Part shown: piece by piece, positions 52,108 to 59,259 of the stretch
How positions within the stretch are numbered: position 1 is the first letter of the stretch
Layout of the letters: each line of letters starts with the position of its first letter
NCBI RefSeq assembly: GCF_030811215.1
Contig: NZ_JAUSQM010000001.1
Location: forward strand, 3,720,001 to 3,784,000
Direction of reading: 5' to 3'
Source of the DNA: Nocardioides massiliensis
GTDB lineage: Bacteria; Actinomycetota; Actinomycetes; Propionibacteriales; Nocardioidaceae
DNA length: 64,000 nt
Position numbers and translations under genes: made by a program
The notes under the pieces: model-generated
Database searches by the model: none
Told to the model about the DNA's origin: nothing
The model's input: the letters and a program-made list of their open reading frames with translations, nothing else

Positions 52108-53336
52108 GGCACGGAGCGGATGCGCCACACCGCGGTCGAACCGATGAGCCCGATGACGGCGGCGACGGTGTAGAGCGTCGGATAGCCGGCCTGCGTCACC
52201 AGCGGCGCGGCGATGACCGGCGCCAGCACCTGCGGCAACGCGTTGGCGATGTTGACGACCCCGAGGTCCTTGCCGCGGGCGTCGGGGTCGGGCAGCACCT
52301 CGGTGACGATCGCCAGGTCCACCGCGACGAACGCCCCGAAGCCGACGCCGAGCAGCGAGGCGGCGACGAGGGTGCCGGTCCAGGTCGGCCACGCGGCCAG
52401 CGTGAGGGACGCCGCGGCGATCACGAAGCCGGCACCGACCGCGAAGACCCGGCGGCGCTGCACCCGGTCGGACCAACGGCCGGCGACGATCGCGGAGATC
52501 GCGACGATGACCGAGTAGAGCCCGATGGCGACGAACAGCCGTGACTCCGCGTCCTCCAGCCCGACCTCGTCGGAGAGGTAGTAGAGGAGATAGAGGGTGA
52601 CGATCGCGTTGCCGAGGTGAACGAGGAACTTCGTCGCCCACGCGAGCGCGAAGTCGGGGTGCGCACGGGGCGACACCCAGAACCCCCGCAGGAACCGCGC
52701 CCAACCCACCCAGTCGGGGGCGACGGCGTACGGCGTGTCCCGGCTGTTGCGCAGGTAGGGCACCACCGCGATCAGCAGGAACACCGCGCAGGCGACGAAC
52801 CCGCCACGGATCCCGCCGACGGCCAGCGCGAGCCCGACACCGATGAGGACGCCGAGCGTCTGGCCGAGGTTCACGAACCCGCCCACGACCGCGCGCTGCT
52901 CGACCGGGACGACGTCCGGGATCGCCGCCATGATCCCGGCGAGTGCCGCGTTGACCGACGCCTGCACCACGCACCACGACAGCACCAACCCAGCCGTACC
53001 CGGCACGAGTGCCAGGAGGGTCAGACCGAACGCTCCGCCGAGCGCGCCACCGGCGACCCACGGCACGCGTCGCCCGAAGCGGCTGCGCGTGCGGTCCGAC
53101 AGCGCTCCGAACAACGGGTTCGCGACCATCGAGACCGCCGCGCCCACCCCGGTCACCAGCGCGAGGGTGGCCTCCTTGCCGGTCGGCGAGAGCTCCTCGG
53201 CCCGTAGCGGGAGCAACACCTGCAGCGGGCCGAAGAACGCCACGAAGGTCGCGATGTTGGCGAGGGTGAGGACGGCGACCCAGCCGGCCGGCACCCGCGT
53301 CGCCGGACTGGTCGTGCCGGTCGTCGGGGTGGTCAT
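52104..53336 (-). CDS. MFS transporter, likely glycoside/sugar symporter type
   Basis: A 410-residue major-facilitator transporter with 12 predicted helices. NPLFGALSDRTRSRFGRRVPWV is the family's loop 2-3 motif (GxxxDR), and the second half has AGRWSDRVQRRRVFAVGAG. The loop resembles the glycoside-pentoside-hexuronide-like group. It follows and overlaps a beta-glucosidase gene, so it likely imports the disaccharide substrate. Confidence 0.9.
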   Translation of the reverse strand: MTTPTTGTTSPATRVPAGWVAVLTLANIATFVAFFGPLQVLLPLRAEELSPTGKEATLALVTGVGAAVSMVANPLFGALSDRTRSRFGRRVPWVAGGALGGAFGLTLLALVPGTAGLVLSWCVVQASVNAALAGIMAAIPDVVPVEQRAVVGGFVNLGQTLGVLIGVGLALAVGGIRGGFVACAVFLLIAVVPYLRNSRDTPYAVAPDWVGWARFLRGFWVSPRAHPDFALAWATKFLVHLGNAIVTLYLLYYLSDEVGLEDAESRLFVAIGLYSVIVAISAIVAGRWSDRVQRRRVFAVGAGFVIAAASLTLAAWPTWTGTLVAASLLGVGFGAFVAVDLAIVTEVLPDPDARGKDLGVVNIANALPQVLAPVIAAPLVTQAGYPTLYTVAAVIGLIGSTAVWRIRSVP

Positions 53337-54649
53337 CGGTGGGTCCCGATCAGCTCGCGATACCAGTGGTAGGAGTCCTTGGGCGTACGTCGTTGCGTGG
53401 CGTAGTCGACGTGGACCAGACCGAAACGCTGGCGGTAGCCCTCGGCCCACTCGAAGTTGTCGAGCAGCGACCAGTGGAAGTAGCCGCGCACGTCCACCCC
53501 CGCGTCCTGCGCGGCACGCAGCGCGACGAGGTGGGTGGCGAGCTGGTCGATGCGTCGCTGGTCGGGGACCCGCCCCGACGCGTCGGGCTCCTCGCCGAAC
53601 GAGCCGCCGTTCTCGGTGATCATGATCGGTGGCAGCGCGTCGCCGTACCGCTCCTGCATGCCGACCAACAGCTCGGTGAGCCCCGCGGGCACCAGCGGCC
53701 AGCCGAAGTCGTTGCGTGCGTAGCCCTCGATGTCGAGCAGGGAGAAGGGCAGGTCGTCAGCCGGCGGACCGATCAGCGTCGGGTTGTAGTAGTTGACGCC
53801 GTACCAGTCGAGCGGCTGCGCGATGACGGCGAGGTCGTCGTCGGGGATCACGCCGAGCGGACAGGTCCCGAGCAGCAGCGGGTCGGCGAAGAGCCGGTTG
53901 TGCACGGCGTCGTAGATCTCCGCGGCTTCGCGCACCGCCTCGGAGTCGTCGGCGCGCCAGACGGGCGTGTGGTTGTTGGCGACGCCGATGCTGCCGACGC
54001 CGGCGGCCCGCAGCGCCTGCACGGCGCGGCCGTGGGCGAGCAGCTGGACGTGGGCCGTGGTGAGGGCGTCGAAGCCGCGGGCCTCCCCCGGCGCGTGGGT
54101 GCCCAGCCCGTGGCCGAGCATGGTCACCATCGCCGGCTCGTTGAGGGTGATCCACCGCGAGATCCGGTCGGCGAACCGGTCGGCGACGACGGCGACGTAG
54201 TCGGCGAAGCGGTCGGCGGTCGACCGCTCCCACCAGCCGCCGAGGTCGTCGACCCACTGCGGGGTGTCCCAGTGGAAGAGCGTCGGCACCGGCTCGATGC
54301 CGGCGGCCAGCAGGGCGTCGACCAGGCGGTCGTAGAAGTCCAGGCCACGGGGCTCGACGCGACCGCCGTGCGGGACGATCCGCGGCCACGCGAAGGAGAA
54401 CCGGTAGGCGTCGACCCCGAGCCCGGCCATCAGCGCGACGTCCTCGGCGTAGCGGTGGTAGTGGTCGCACGCGACCTCACCGGTGTCGCCGCCGAGCACC
54501 GCACCGGGTCGCTGGCAGAAGGTGTCCCACACCGACGGGGTCCGTCCGTCCTCGGCCACCGCGCCCTCGATCTGGTACGACGCGGTGGACACGCCCCAGG
54601 TGAAGTCCGGTCCGAAGGCCCCGGCCAGCCGCGCGAGCGAGTCCGTCAC
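53333..54649 (-). CDS. GH1 beta-glucosidase
   Basis: A 438-residue glycoside hydrolase family 1 enzyme with no signal peptide, so intracellular. Substrate pocket FTWGVSTASYQIEG, acid/base in ITLNEPAM, nucleophile Glu in IMITENGG, and the aglycone-end WSLLDNFEWAEGY. It should hydrolyse beta-glucosides taken up by the coupled MFS transporter. GTG 54649 is chosen with AGGG upstream; GTG 54658 is an alternative. Divergent from the signal-peptidase operon. Confidence 0.93.
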   Translation of the reverse strand: MTDSLARLAGAFGPDFTWGVSTASYQIEGAVAEDGRTPSVWDTFCQRPGAVLGGDTGEVACDHYHRYAEDVALMAGLGVDAYRFSFAWPRIVPHGGRVEPRGLDFYDRLVDALLAAGIEPVPTLFHWDTPQWVDDLGGWWERSTADRFADYVAVVADRFADRISRWITLNEPAMVTMLGHGLGTHAPGEARGFDALTTAHVQLLAHGRAVQALRAAGVGSIGVANNHTPVWRADDSEAVREAAEIYDAVHNRLFADPLLLGTCPLGVIPDDDLAVIAQPLDWYGVNYYNPTLIGPPADDLPFSLLDIEGYARNDFGWPLVPAGLTELLVGMQERYGDALPPIMITENGGSFGEEPDASGRVPDQRRIDQLATHLVALRAAQDAGVDVRGYFHWSLLDNFEWAEGYRQRFGLVHVDYATQRRTPKDSYHWYRELIGTHR

Positions 54650-54698
54650 GGCCGTCACCCTAGTGCCGCACACGCCGGTCGGGGACTGTTACCGAGTT

Positions 54699-54735
54699 GT
54701 GGAGGTGCTGTGGAGCTGCCGTGGGGATCGCGTGG
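54699..54735 (+). promoter_or_regulatory. Four GTGG repeats spaced 11 bp (signal-peptidase operon promoter)
   Basis: GTGG begins at 54699, 54710, 54721 and 54732, exactly 11 bp apart, with the same 18 bases CGAGCAGAGTTGTCCTCA after them as in the TasA-like promoter. ATG 54800 follows about 65 bases later. One repeat fewer than the other promoter. Confidence 0.85.
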
Positions 54736-54799
54736 TGTCGCTCCGAGCAGAGTTGTCCTCACCGAGCCGCCCCGGCCCCCACCTCGCTCAGGAGCACCG

Positions 54800-55387
54800 A
54801 TGAGGAACAGCACCCACCGCCGCAGCACCAGTGACGCCTCGCGCGTCGCCGGGTTCGCGGTCAACACCGCGATGTTCCTGGTCGTCGCCCTCGCCGTCGG
54901 CTTCCTCGCCCCCGCCCTCATGGGCTACCAGCGCTACGTCATCACCTCCGGCTCCATGACCGGCACCTACGACACCGGCTCGGTCGTCTTCGCCGAGGTC
55001 GTCCCCACCGACGAACTCGAAGTCGGCGACGTCATCACCTACGTCCCCCCGGCCGAGACCGGCATCACCCACCTCGTCACCCACCGCATCGTCTCCATCG
55101 ACAACGGCGAGATCCGCACCCAGGGCGACGCCAACCCCCAGGTCGACCCCTGGACCTTCCAGCTCGCCGACCTCGAGCAGCCCCGCGTCGTCGCCGGCGT
55201 CCCCTACGTCGGCTACCTCTTCCTCGCCCTGGCCGACCGCACCACCCGCATGGTCCTCATCGGCATCCCCGCCGCCATCATCGCGCTGATGGCGCTCGCC
55301 GAGCTCGTCCGCAACGTCCGCCGGACCCCGGCTCCCGCCGTCCCGGTCGTCGCCACCACCCGCGGCGACCAGACGCTCGCCGCCTAA
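54800..55387 (+). CDS. SipW-type signal peptidase (S26B, Ser-His dyad)
   Basis: A 195-residue membrane peptidase. One helix near the N-terminus (NTAMFLVVALAVGFLAPAL), the nucleophile Ser52 in ITSGSMTGTYDTGS, His95 in THLVTHRIVSI in place of the bacterial Lys, and the conserved TQGDANPQVDPW. A second helix lies near the C-terminus. The Ser-His pair marks the SipW/archaeal/ER type, which processes TasA-like proteins. AGGAG precedes the ATG. Likely substrates are the product at 50318 and the Ig-like protein next to it. Confidence 0.92.
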   Translation: MRNSTHRRSTSDASRVAGFAVNTAMFLVVALAVGFLAPALMGYQRYVITSGSMTGTYDTGSVVFAEVVPTDELEVGDVITYVPPAETGITHLVTHRIVSIDNGEIRTQGDANPQVDPWTFQLADLEQPRVVAGVPYVGYLFLALADRTTRMVLIGIPAAIIALMALAELVRNVRRTPAPAVPVVATTRGDQTLAA

Positions 55388-55423
55388 TCTGCCCCTATCG
55401 CCGACTTCCGGAAGGTCCCTCTC

Positions 55424-57256
55424 GTGTCCAGCCGCCGCCGCACCGTCCTCCTGCCCCGCGTGGGCGGGGGCCGTCCGCCGCGGCGGCTGCTCGTCGTGCT
55501 GGCCCTGGTGTTGAGCGTCACCGCCGTCACGGCGTACTTCTCGGGCGCGACCTACGTCTCCGGGACCCAGTCGCAGGTCACCATCAATGCGGCCCCCGAC
55601 CTGACCCCGCCGACAGTGAGCCTCAGCGTCCCGGCGACCGTCAGCGGTACGGCGACCATCGCGGTCACCGCTGCCGACGTGAGTGGCGTGGTCACCCGCG
55701 TCGTCGTGCAGCGCCAGCGCGACGGCGGCGCCTGGACCGACGTGTGCGTGCGTACCGCCGCTCCCTGGGGGTGCTCCTGGGACACCACCACGGTGGCCGA
55801 CGGCGACGCGCAGCTGCGCGCCATCGCGACCGACTCCGCCCTGCTGAGCACCACCTCGGCAACGGTGACGACCCGCGTCGCCAACGCCGGCACCGTGGTG
55901 ATCACCCCCCTGCCCGACGCGGTCCGGGGCGCGGTCGACCTCGCCGCGACCGTCAGCGGCGCGGCAGGTCGCACCATGACCAGCGCCTTCGCCGTCCGCA
56001 ACGAGGGCGGCACCTGGACCAACGTCTGCACCGGCAGGACCGGCGCCACCCCGACCTGCAGCTGGAGCGCCGGCACCACCACCCGGTTCGCCGACGTCCG
56101 TGTGCAGACCGTCTTCGGCAGCGGCACCTCGGCGACCACCGCCCAGGACCAGACCCGCGTGCTCGTCGACGGCACCAACCCGACGGTCTCCCTCTCCCTC
56201 CCCGGCACCCTGACGGCCGCGGTCACGGTTGCGCCGAACGTCGCCGACGCCCACTCCGGCGTCGCCTCGGTGCGTATCGACTACCGCCGGCTCGGCCTGT
56301 TCGGTATCCCCGCGAGCGGCTGGCAGGAGGTGTGCACCACCACGAGCGCCCCGTGGAGCTGCGTGCTGGACACGACCGCGCTCAACGGCGGCGCCAACTA
56401 CGAGGTCCGGGTCACCGCGACCGACCGGGCCGGCAACACCAACTCCGACTCGGCCACCGCACGCGTCTCCATCTTGGCCGCGTTGGCGATCACCTCACCC
56501 CGCGACAGTGACACCGTCAGCGGTGTCCTCGAGCCCACCGTCTCGGCCAATGCCGGCCTCCTCGGCAGCGTCAGCTGGGTCCGGCTCAACTACCGGCGCG
56601 CCGGGACGGGCACGTGGATCGAGATCTGCACCGACTCCTCCGCGCCGTACTCCTGCTCCTGGGACACCCGCGACCTGCCGAACGGCAGCTACGAGCTGCG
56701 CGCCGAGACTCCTCCTGCCGTCGGCACGACCTCCGACGTCATCACCGTCGACGTCGACAACCCGCCGATCGCCGCGCTCGACGTCCAAGCCACGATCGGC
56801 GGGACCCGCGGTGTGCTCGACGCCGGCGACACCTACGACTTCACGCTCTCGGCCCGAGCTGACCTCACCTCGGTCCGGGCGGCGTGGGGCGGTGCTGCGG
56901 TGCAGGTCACCGGCACCCTGCGCAGCGGACGGTCCCCGGGTGGCCCTGTCCCGGGCAGCGACTGGCTCACGATCCCCGGGATCGGCCAGCTCGCCTTCGA
57001 GCAGCAGATCATCAACCCCAACTCCAGCATCGGTGCCGTCCCCATGACGCTGCGCGCCCTCCCCGGGACGGTGGGCGGGGTGCCCGTGACGGTCCTCCGC
57101 GTGACGATCGGCGCCTTCTCCGACAACCAGCTGCGCACCGCCACCGAGCCCGGCACCCTGCGATGGGCCCCCGCCTCGACGCTGCGCGACACCGCCGGCC
57201 GGCCGATCGCTCCTGGCATCGCCGTCGAGAGCGGACCCGCCGATGGCGACCTGTGA
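55424..57256 (+). CDS. Exported Ig-like-repeat protein, likely SipW substrate
   Basis: A 610-residue protein. The signal region is RRLLVVLALVLSVTAVTA followed by YFSGATYVSGTQ, which resembles SipW-cognate signals. Four Ig-like repeats of about 95 residues follow, each with a Cys pair near its end (VCV...WGCSWDTT, VCTG...TCSWS, VCTTTSAPWSCVLD, ICTDSSAPYSCSWD), likely disulfides. The last 150 residues form a different beta domain. No LPxTG or membrane anchor is seen at the C-terminus. GTG start. Possibly an adhesin or fibre partner. Confidence 0.87.
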   Translation: MSSRRRTVLLPRVGGGRPPRRLLVVLALVLSVTAVTAYFSGATYVSGTQSQVTINAAPDLTPPTVSLSVPATVSGTATIAVTAADVSGVVTRVVVQRQRDGGAWTDVCVRTAAPWGCSWDTTTVADGDAQLRAIATDSALLSTTSATVTTRVANAGTVVITPLPDAVRGAVDLAATVSGAAGRTMTSAFAVRNEGGTWTNVCTGRTGATPTCSWSAGTTTRFADVRVQTVFGSGTSATTAQDQTRVLVDGTNPTVSLSLPGTLTAAVTVAPNVADAHSGVASVRIDYRRLGLFGIPASGWQEVCTTTSAPWSCVLDTTALNGGANYEVRVTATDRAGNTNSDSATARVSILAALAITSPRDSDTVSGVLEPTVSANAGLLGSVSWVRLNYRRAGTGTWIEICTDSSAPYSCSWDTRDLPNGSYELRAETPPAVGTTSDVITVDVDNPPIAALDVQATIGGTRGVLDAGDTYDFTLSARADLTSVRAAWGGAAVQVTGTLRSGRSPGGPVPGSDWLTIPGIGQLAFEQQIINPNSSIGAVPMTLRALPGTVGGVPVTVLRVTIGAFSDNQLRTATEPGTLRWAPASTLRDTAGRPIAPGIAVESGPADGDL

Positions 57257-57295
57257 AGCCGCCCCAGACGGCGCGCGCCACCTAGGGTGGGGCAG

Positions 57296-58036
57296 GTGGT
57301 TACGGTGCTGATGATCGAGGACAACGAGGACGTCGCCCAGGCCCTGCAGCGCGTGCTGCAACGCGAGGGCTACGACGTCTCGCACTACGCGACCGGGCGC
57401 GAGGGTGCCGACGCGATCCTGCGCGACCGCCCCGACGTCGTGGTGCTCGACCTCACGCTGCCCGACATCGACGGTCTCGACGTCTGCCAGGAGGTGCGCG
57501 AGGCCGGCTACGACGGCGGAATCCTCATGGTCACCGCCCGCTCCGACGAGCTCGACCGGGTCCTCGGCCTCGACTACGGAGCCGACGACTACCTCGCCAA
57601 GCCCTACGGCCTGGCAGAGATGCAGGCCCGGGTGCGTGCCCTCGCCCGTCGAGCCACCCGCGCGGTGGGCTCGACCGCCGCGAGCGTCCCTGCGGCCGGC
57701 CCGACCGCGTCCGCCGCCCCGGCGGAGGGGTCCACCCATCCCCCGGGGACCCCCGACCTGCAGCTCGACACCCACACCCGCCGCGTCACCGTGGCCGGCG
57801 CCGACCTGGCACTCACGGCCAAGGAGTTCGACCTGCTCGCCATCCTGCACGGTGCCGGAGGTGGCGTGGTGACCCGCGAGGACCTCATGGCCCAGGTGTG
57901 GGACGAGCACTGGTTCGGGTCCACCAAGACCCTCGACGTGACGATCGGTCGGCTACGCCAGAAGCTGCAGGGCGCCGGGTCGCGCGCCGAGATCGTCACC
58001 GTCCGCGGTGTCGGCTTTCGCCTGGACACCGGATGA
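57296..58036 (+). CDS. OmpR/PhoB-family response regulator
   Basis: A 246-residue regulator. Receiver domain: acidic pair in MIEDNED, phosphoacceptor Asp in VVVLDLTLPDIDG, Thr in VTARS and Lys in AKPYG. A long Ala/Pro linker (about 123-155) leads to a winged-helix domain (ALTAKEFDLLAILHGAGGGVVTREDLMAQVW). OmpR-type dimers bind direct repeats about 11 bp apart, exactly the pattern in the two GTGG promoters. GTG 57296 is used; an earlier GTG at 57287 is possible. Confidence 0.93.
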   Translation: MVTVLMIEDNEDVAQALQRVLQREGYDVSHYATGREGADAILRDRPDVVVLDLTLPDIDGLDVCQEVREAGYDGGILMVTARSDELDRVLGLDYGADDYLAKPYGLAEMQARVRALARRATRAVGSTAASVPAAGPTASAAPAEGSTHPPGTPDLQLDTHTRRVTVAGADLALTAKEFDLLAILHGAGGGVVTREDLMAQVWDEHWFGSTKTLDVTIGRLRQKLQGAGSRAEIVTVRGVGFRLDTG

Positions 58037-59232
58037 CCAGACGGCTCACGGCGGCCGCGATCGCCATCCTCGCGACGGTCCTCGCCGTCTTCGCGGTCGT
58101 CCGCGGCATCACCAACGAGCAGGTCATGCGCGGTCTGCTCGAGGCCGACCTCGACCGCGAGGCCCAGACGATCGCCGTCGCCCTGAACCAGGGTGCGGGC
58201 ACCACGACCCCCATCGACCCCACGCCGTACGCCGACGCCGACTACCGCGTCCGCGTCACGCTCCCCGACGGGAGGGCGGTCACGGCGGGCGGTGAGCGGG
58301 TCGATGAGGCGGAGGGACAGCTGGTCGGGTCGGGCACCTGGGACGGACTGACGGTCGAGCTGACGGCCACCGACGACGCCCTCGACGCGGCCACGCGTTC
58401 GGCGTGGATCGCGCTCGTCCTCCTCGCGCTCGCGCTCGCCACGCTCGGCGCGGTCGCGTTCGCGTTGGTGGTGCGTCCGATCACCTCCGCCCTCGTCGTG
58501 CTGGCCGAGGCCGCGAACGCCCTGCGGCGCGGTCGTCTGCAGCTGCAGCTCCCGTCCTCCTCGGTCCCCGAGATCACGGCGCTCACCGACGCGCTCGCTG
58601 CCAGCTCCCGCCGGCTGCAGGAGACCCTGCACCGCGACCGGGACCTCGCGCTCCGCGCCGCTCACGAGGTGCGGACACCGCTCACCACGCTCGGTCTCGA
58701 GCTCGACGAGCTCGCCACCCGCGACGACCTGCCGGACGACGCCATCGCCACAGCCGCGCGCGGTCGCGACCGCGTCACGGCGGCGACGCAGGCGCTCGAG
58801 CTCGTGTTGAAGGAGGTGCGCTCGCACCAGGTGGCGCCCGAGTCCGAGGTGTCGCTGTCCGAGCTGGCCGCGGCGGCCGCAGTCGCCTGGGGTGCCACGT
58901 TGGAGGCCGACGACACCGAGGTGGAGGTGGTCCTCACGGGCGACCCCTCGGCCGGGATCACCGCCGGACCGTTCGAGCAGCTCCTCGACGACCTCCTGCT
59001 CGCCGTGCGGGCTGCGCGGGTCTCGCCGGTCCAGCTCGCACTGCGGGGCGGACCGGAGCACGTCCGCATCGCGGTCTCCGGCGATGCCTCGGCGACCCCC
59101 ACCGGTGCGGCCGCCGCATCCGTGGACCAGCACCTCGACCGCGTCCGTCAGCTCACCGACACCCTCGGCGGCCGGGTCAGCGGCACGTGGGGCGCACGCG
59201 ACGGGGTGGTCGTGCTGGTCCCCCGCCGCTGA
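58033..59232 (+). CDS. Two-component sensor histidine kinase with degenerate ATP-binding domain
   Basis: A 399-residue membrane kinase. Two helices (about 5-25 and 122-145) flank an external domain of about 95 residues; a HAMP region follows, then the H-box RAAHEVRTPLTTLGLEL at about 220. In the ATP-binding domain the N-box (FEQLLDDLLLAVRAA) lacks the conserved Asn, and no D-x-G-x-G box is seen (SGDASATPTG stands there). It may be a phosphatase or a degenerate kinase. ATGA overlap with the response regulator gene. Confidence 0.88.
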   Translation: MTRRLTAAAIAILATVLAVFAVVRGITNEQVMRGLLEADLDREAQTIAVALNQGAGTTTPIDPTPYADADYRVRVTLPDGRAVTAGGERVDEAEGQLVGSGTWDGLTVELTATDDALDAATRSAWIALVLLALALATLGAVAFALVVRPITSALVVLAEAANALRRGRLQLQLPSSSVPEITALTDALAASSRRLQETLHRDRDLALRAAHEVRTPLTTLGLELDELATRDDLPDDAIATAARGRDRVTAATQALELVLKEVRSHQVAPESEVSLSELAAAAAVAWGATLEADDTEVEVVLTGDPSAGITAGPFEQLLDDLLLAVRAARVSPVQLALRGGPEHVRIAVSGDASATPTGAAAASVDQHLDRVRQLTDTLGGRVSGTWGARDGVVVLVPRR

Positions 59233-59259
59233 GGCGCTCTTCCGCGACGACGGCGCCGC

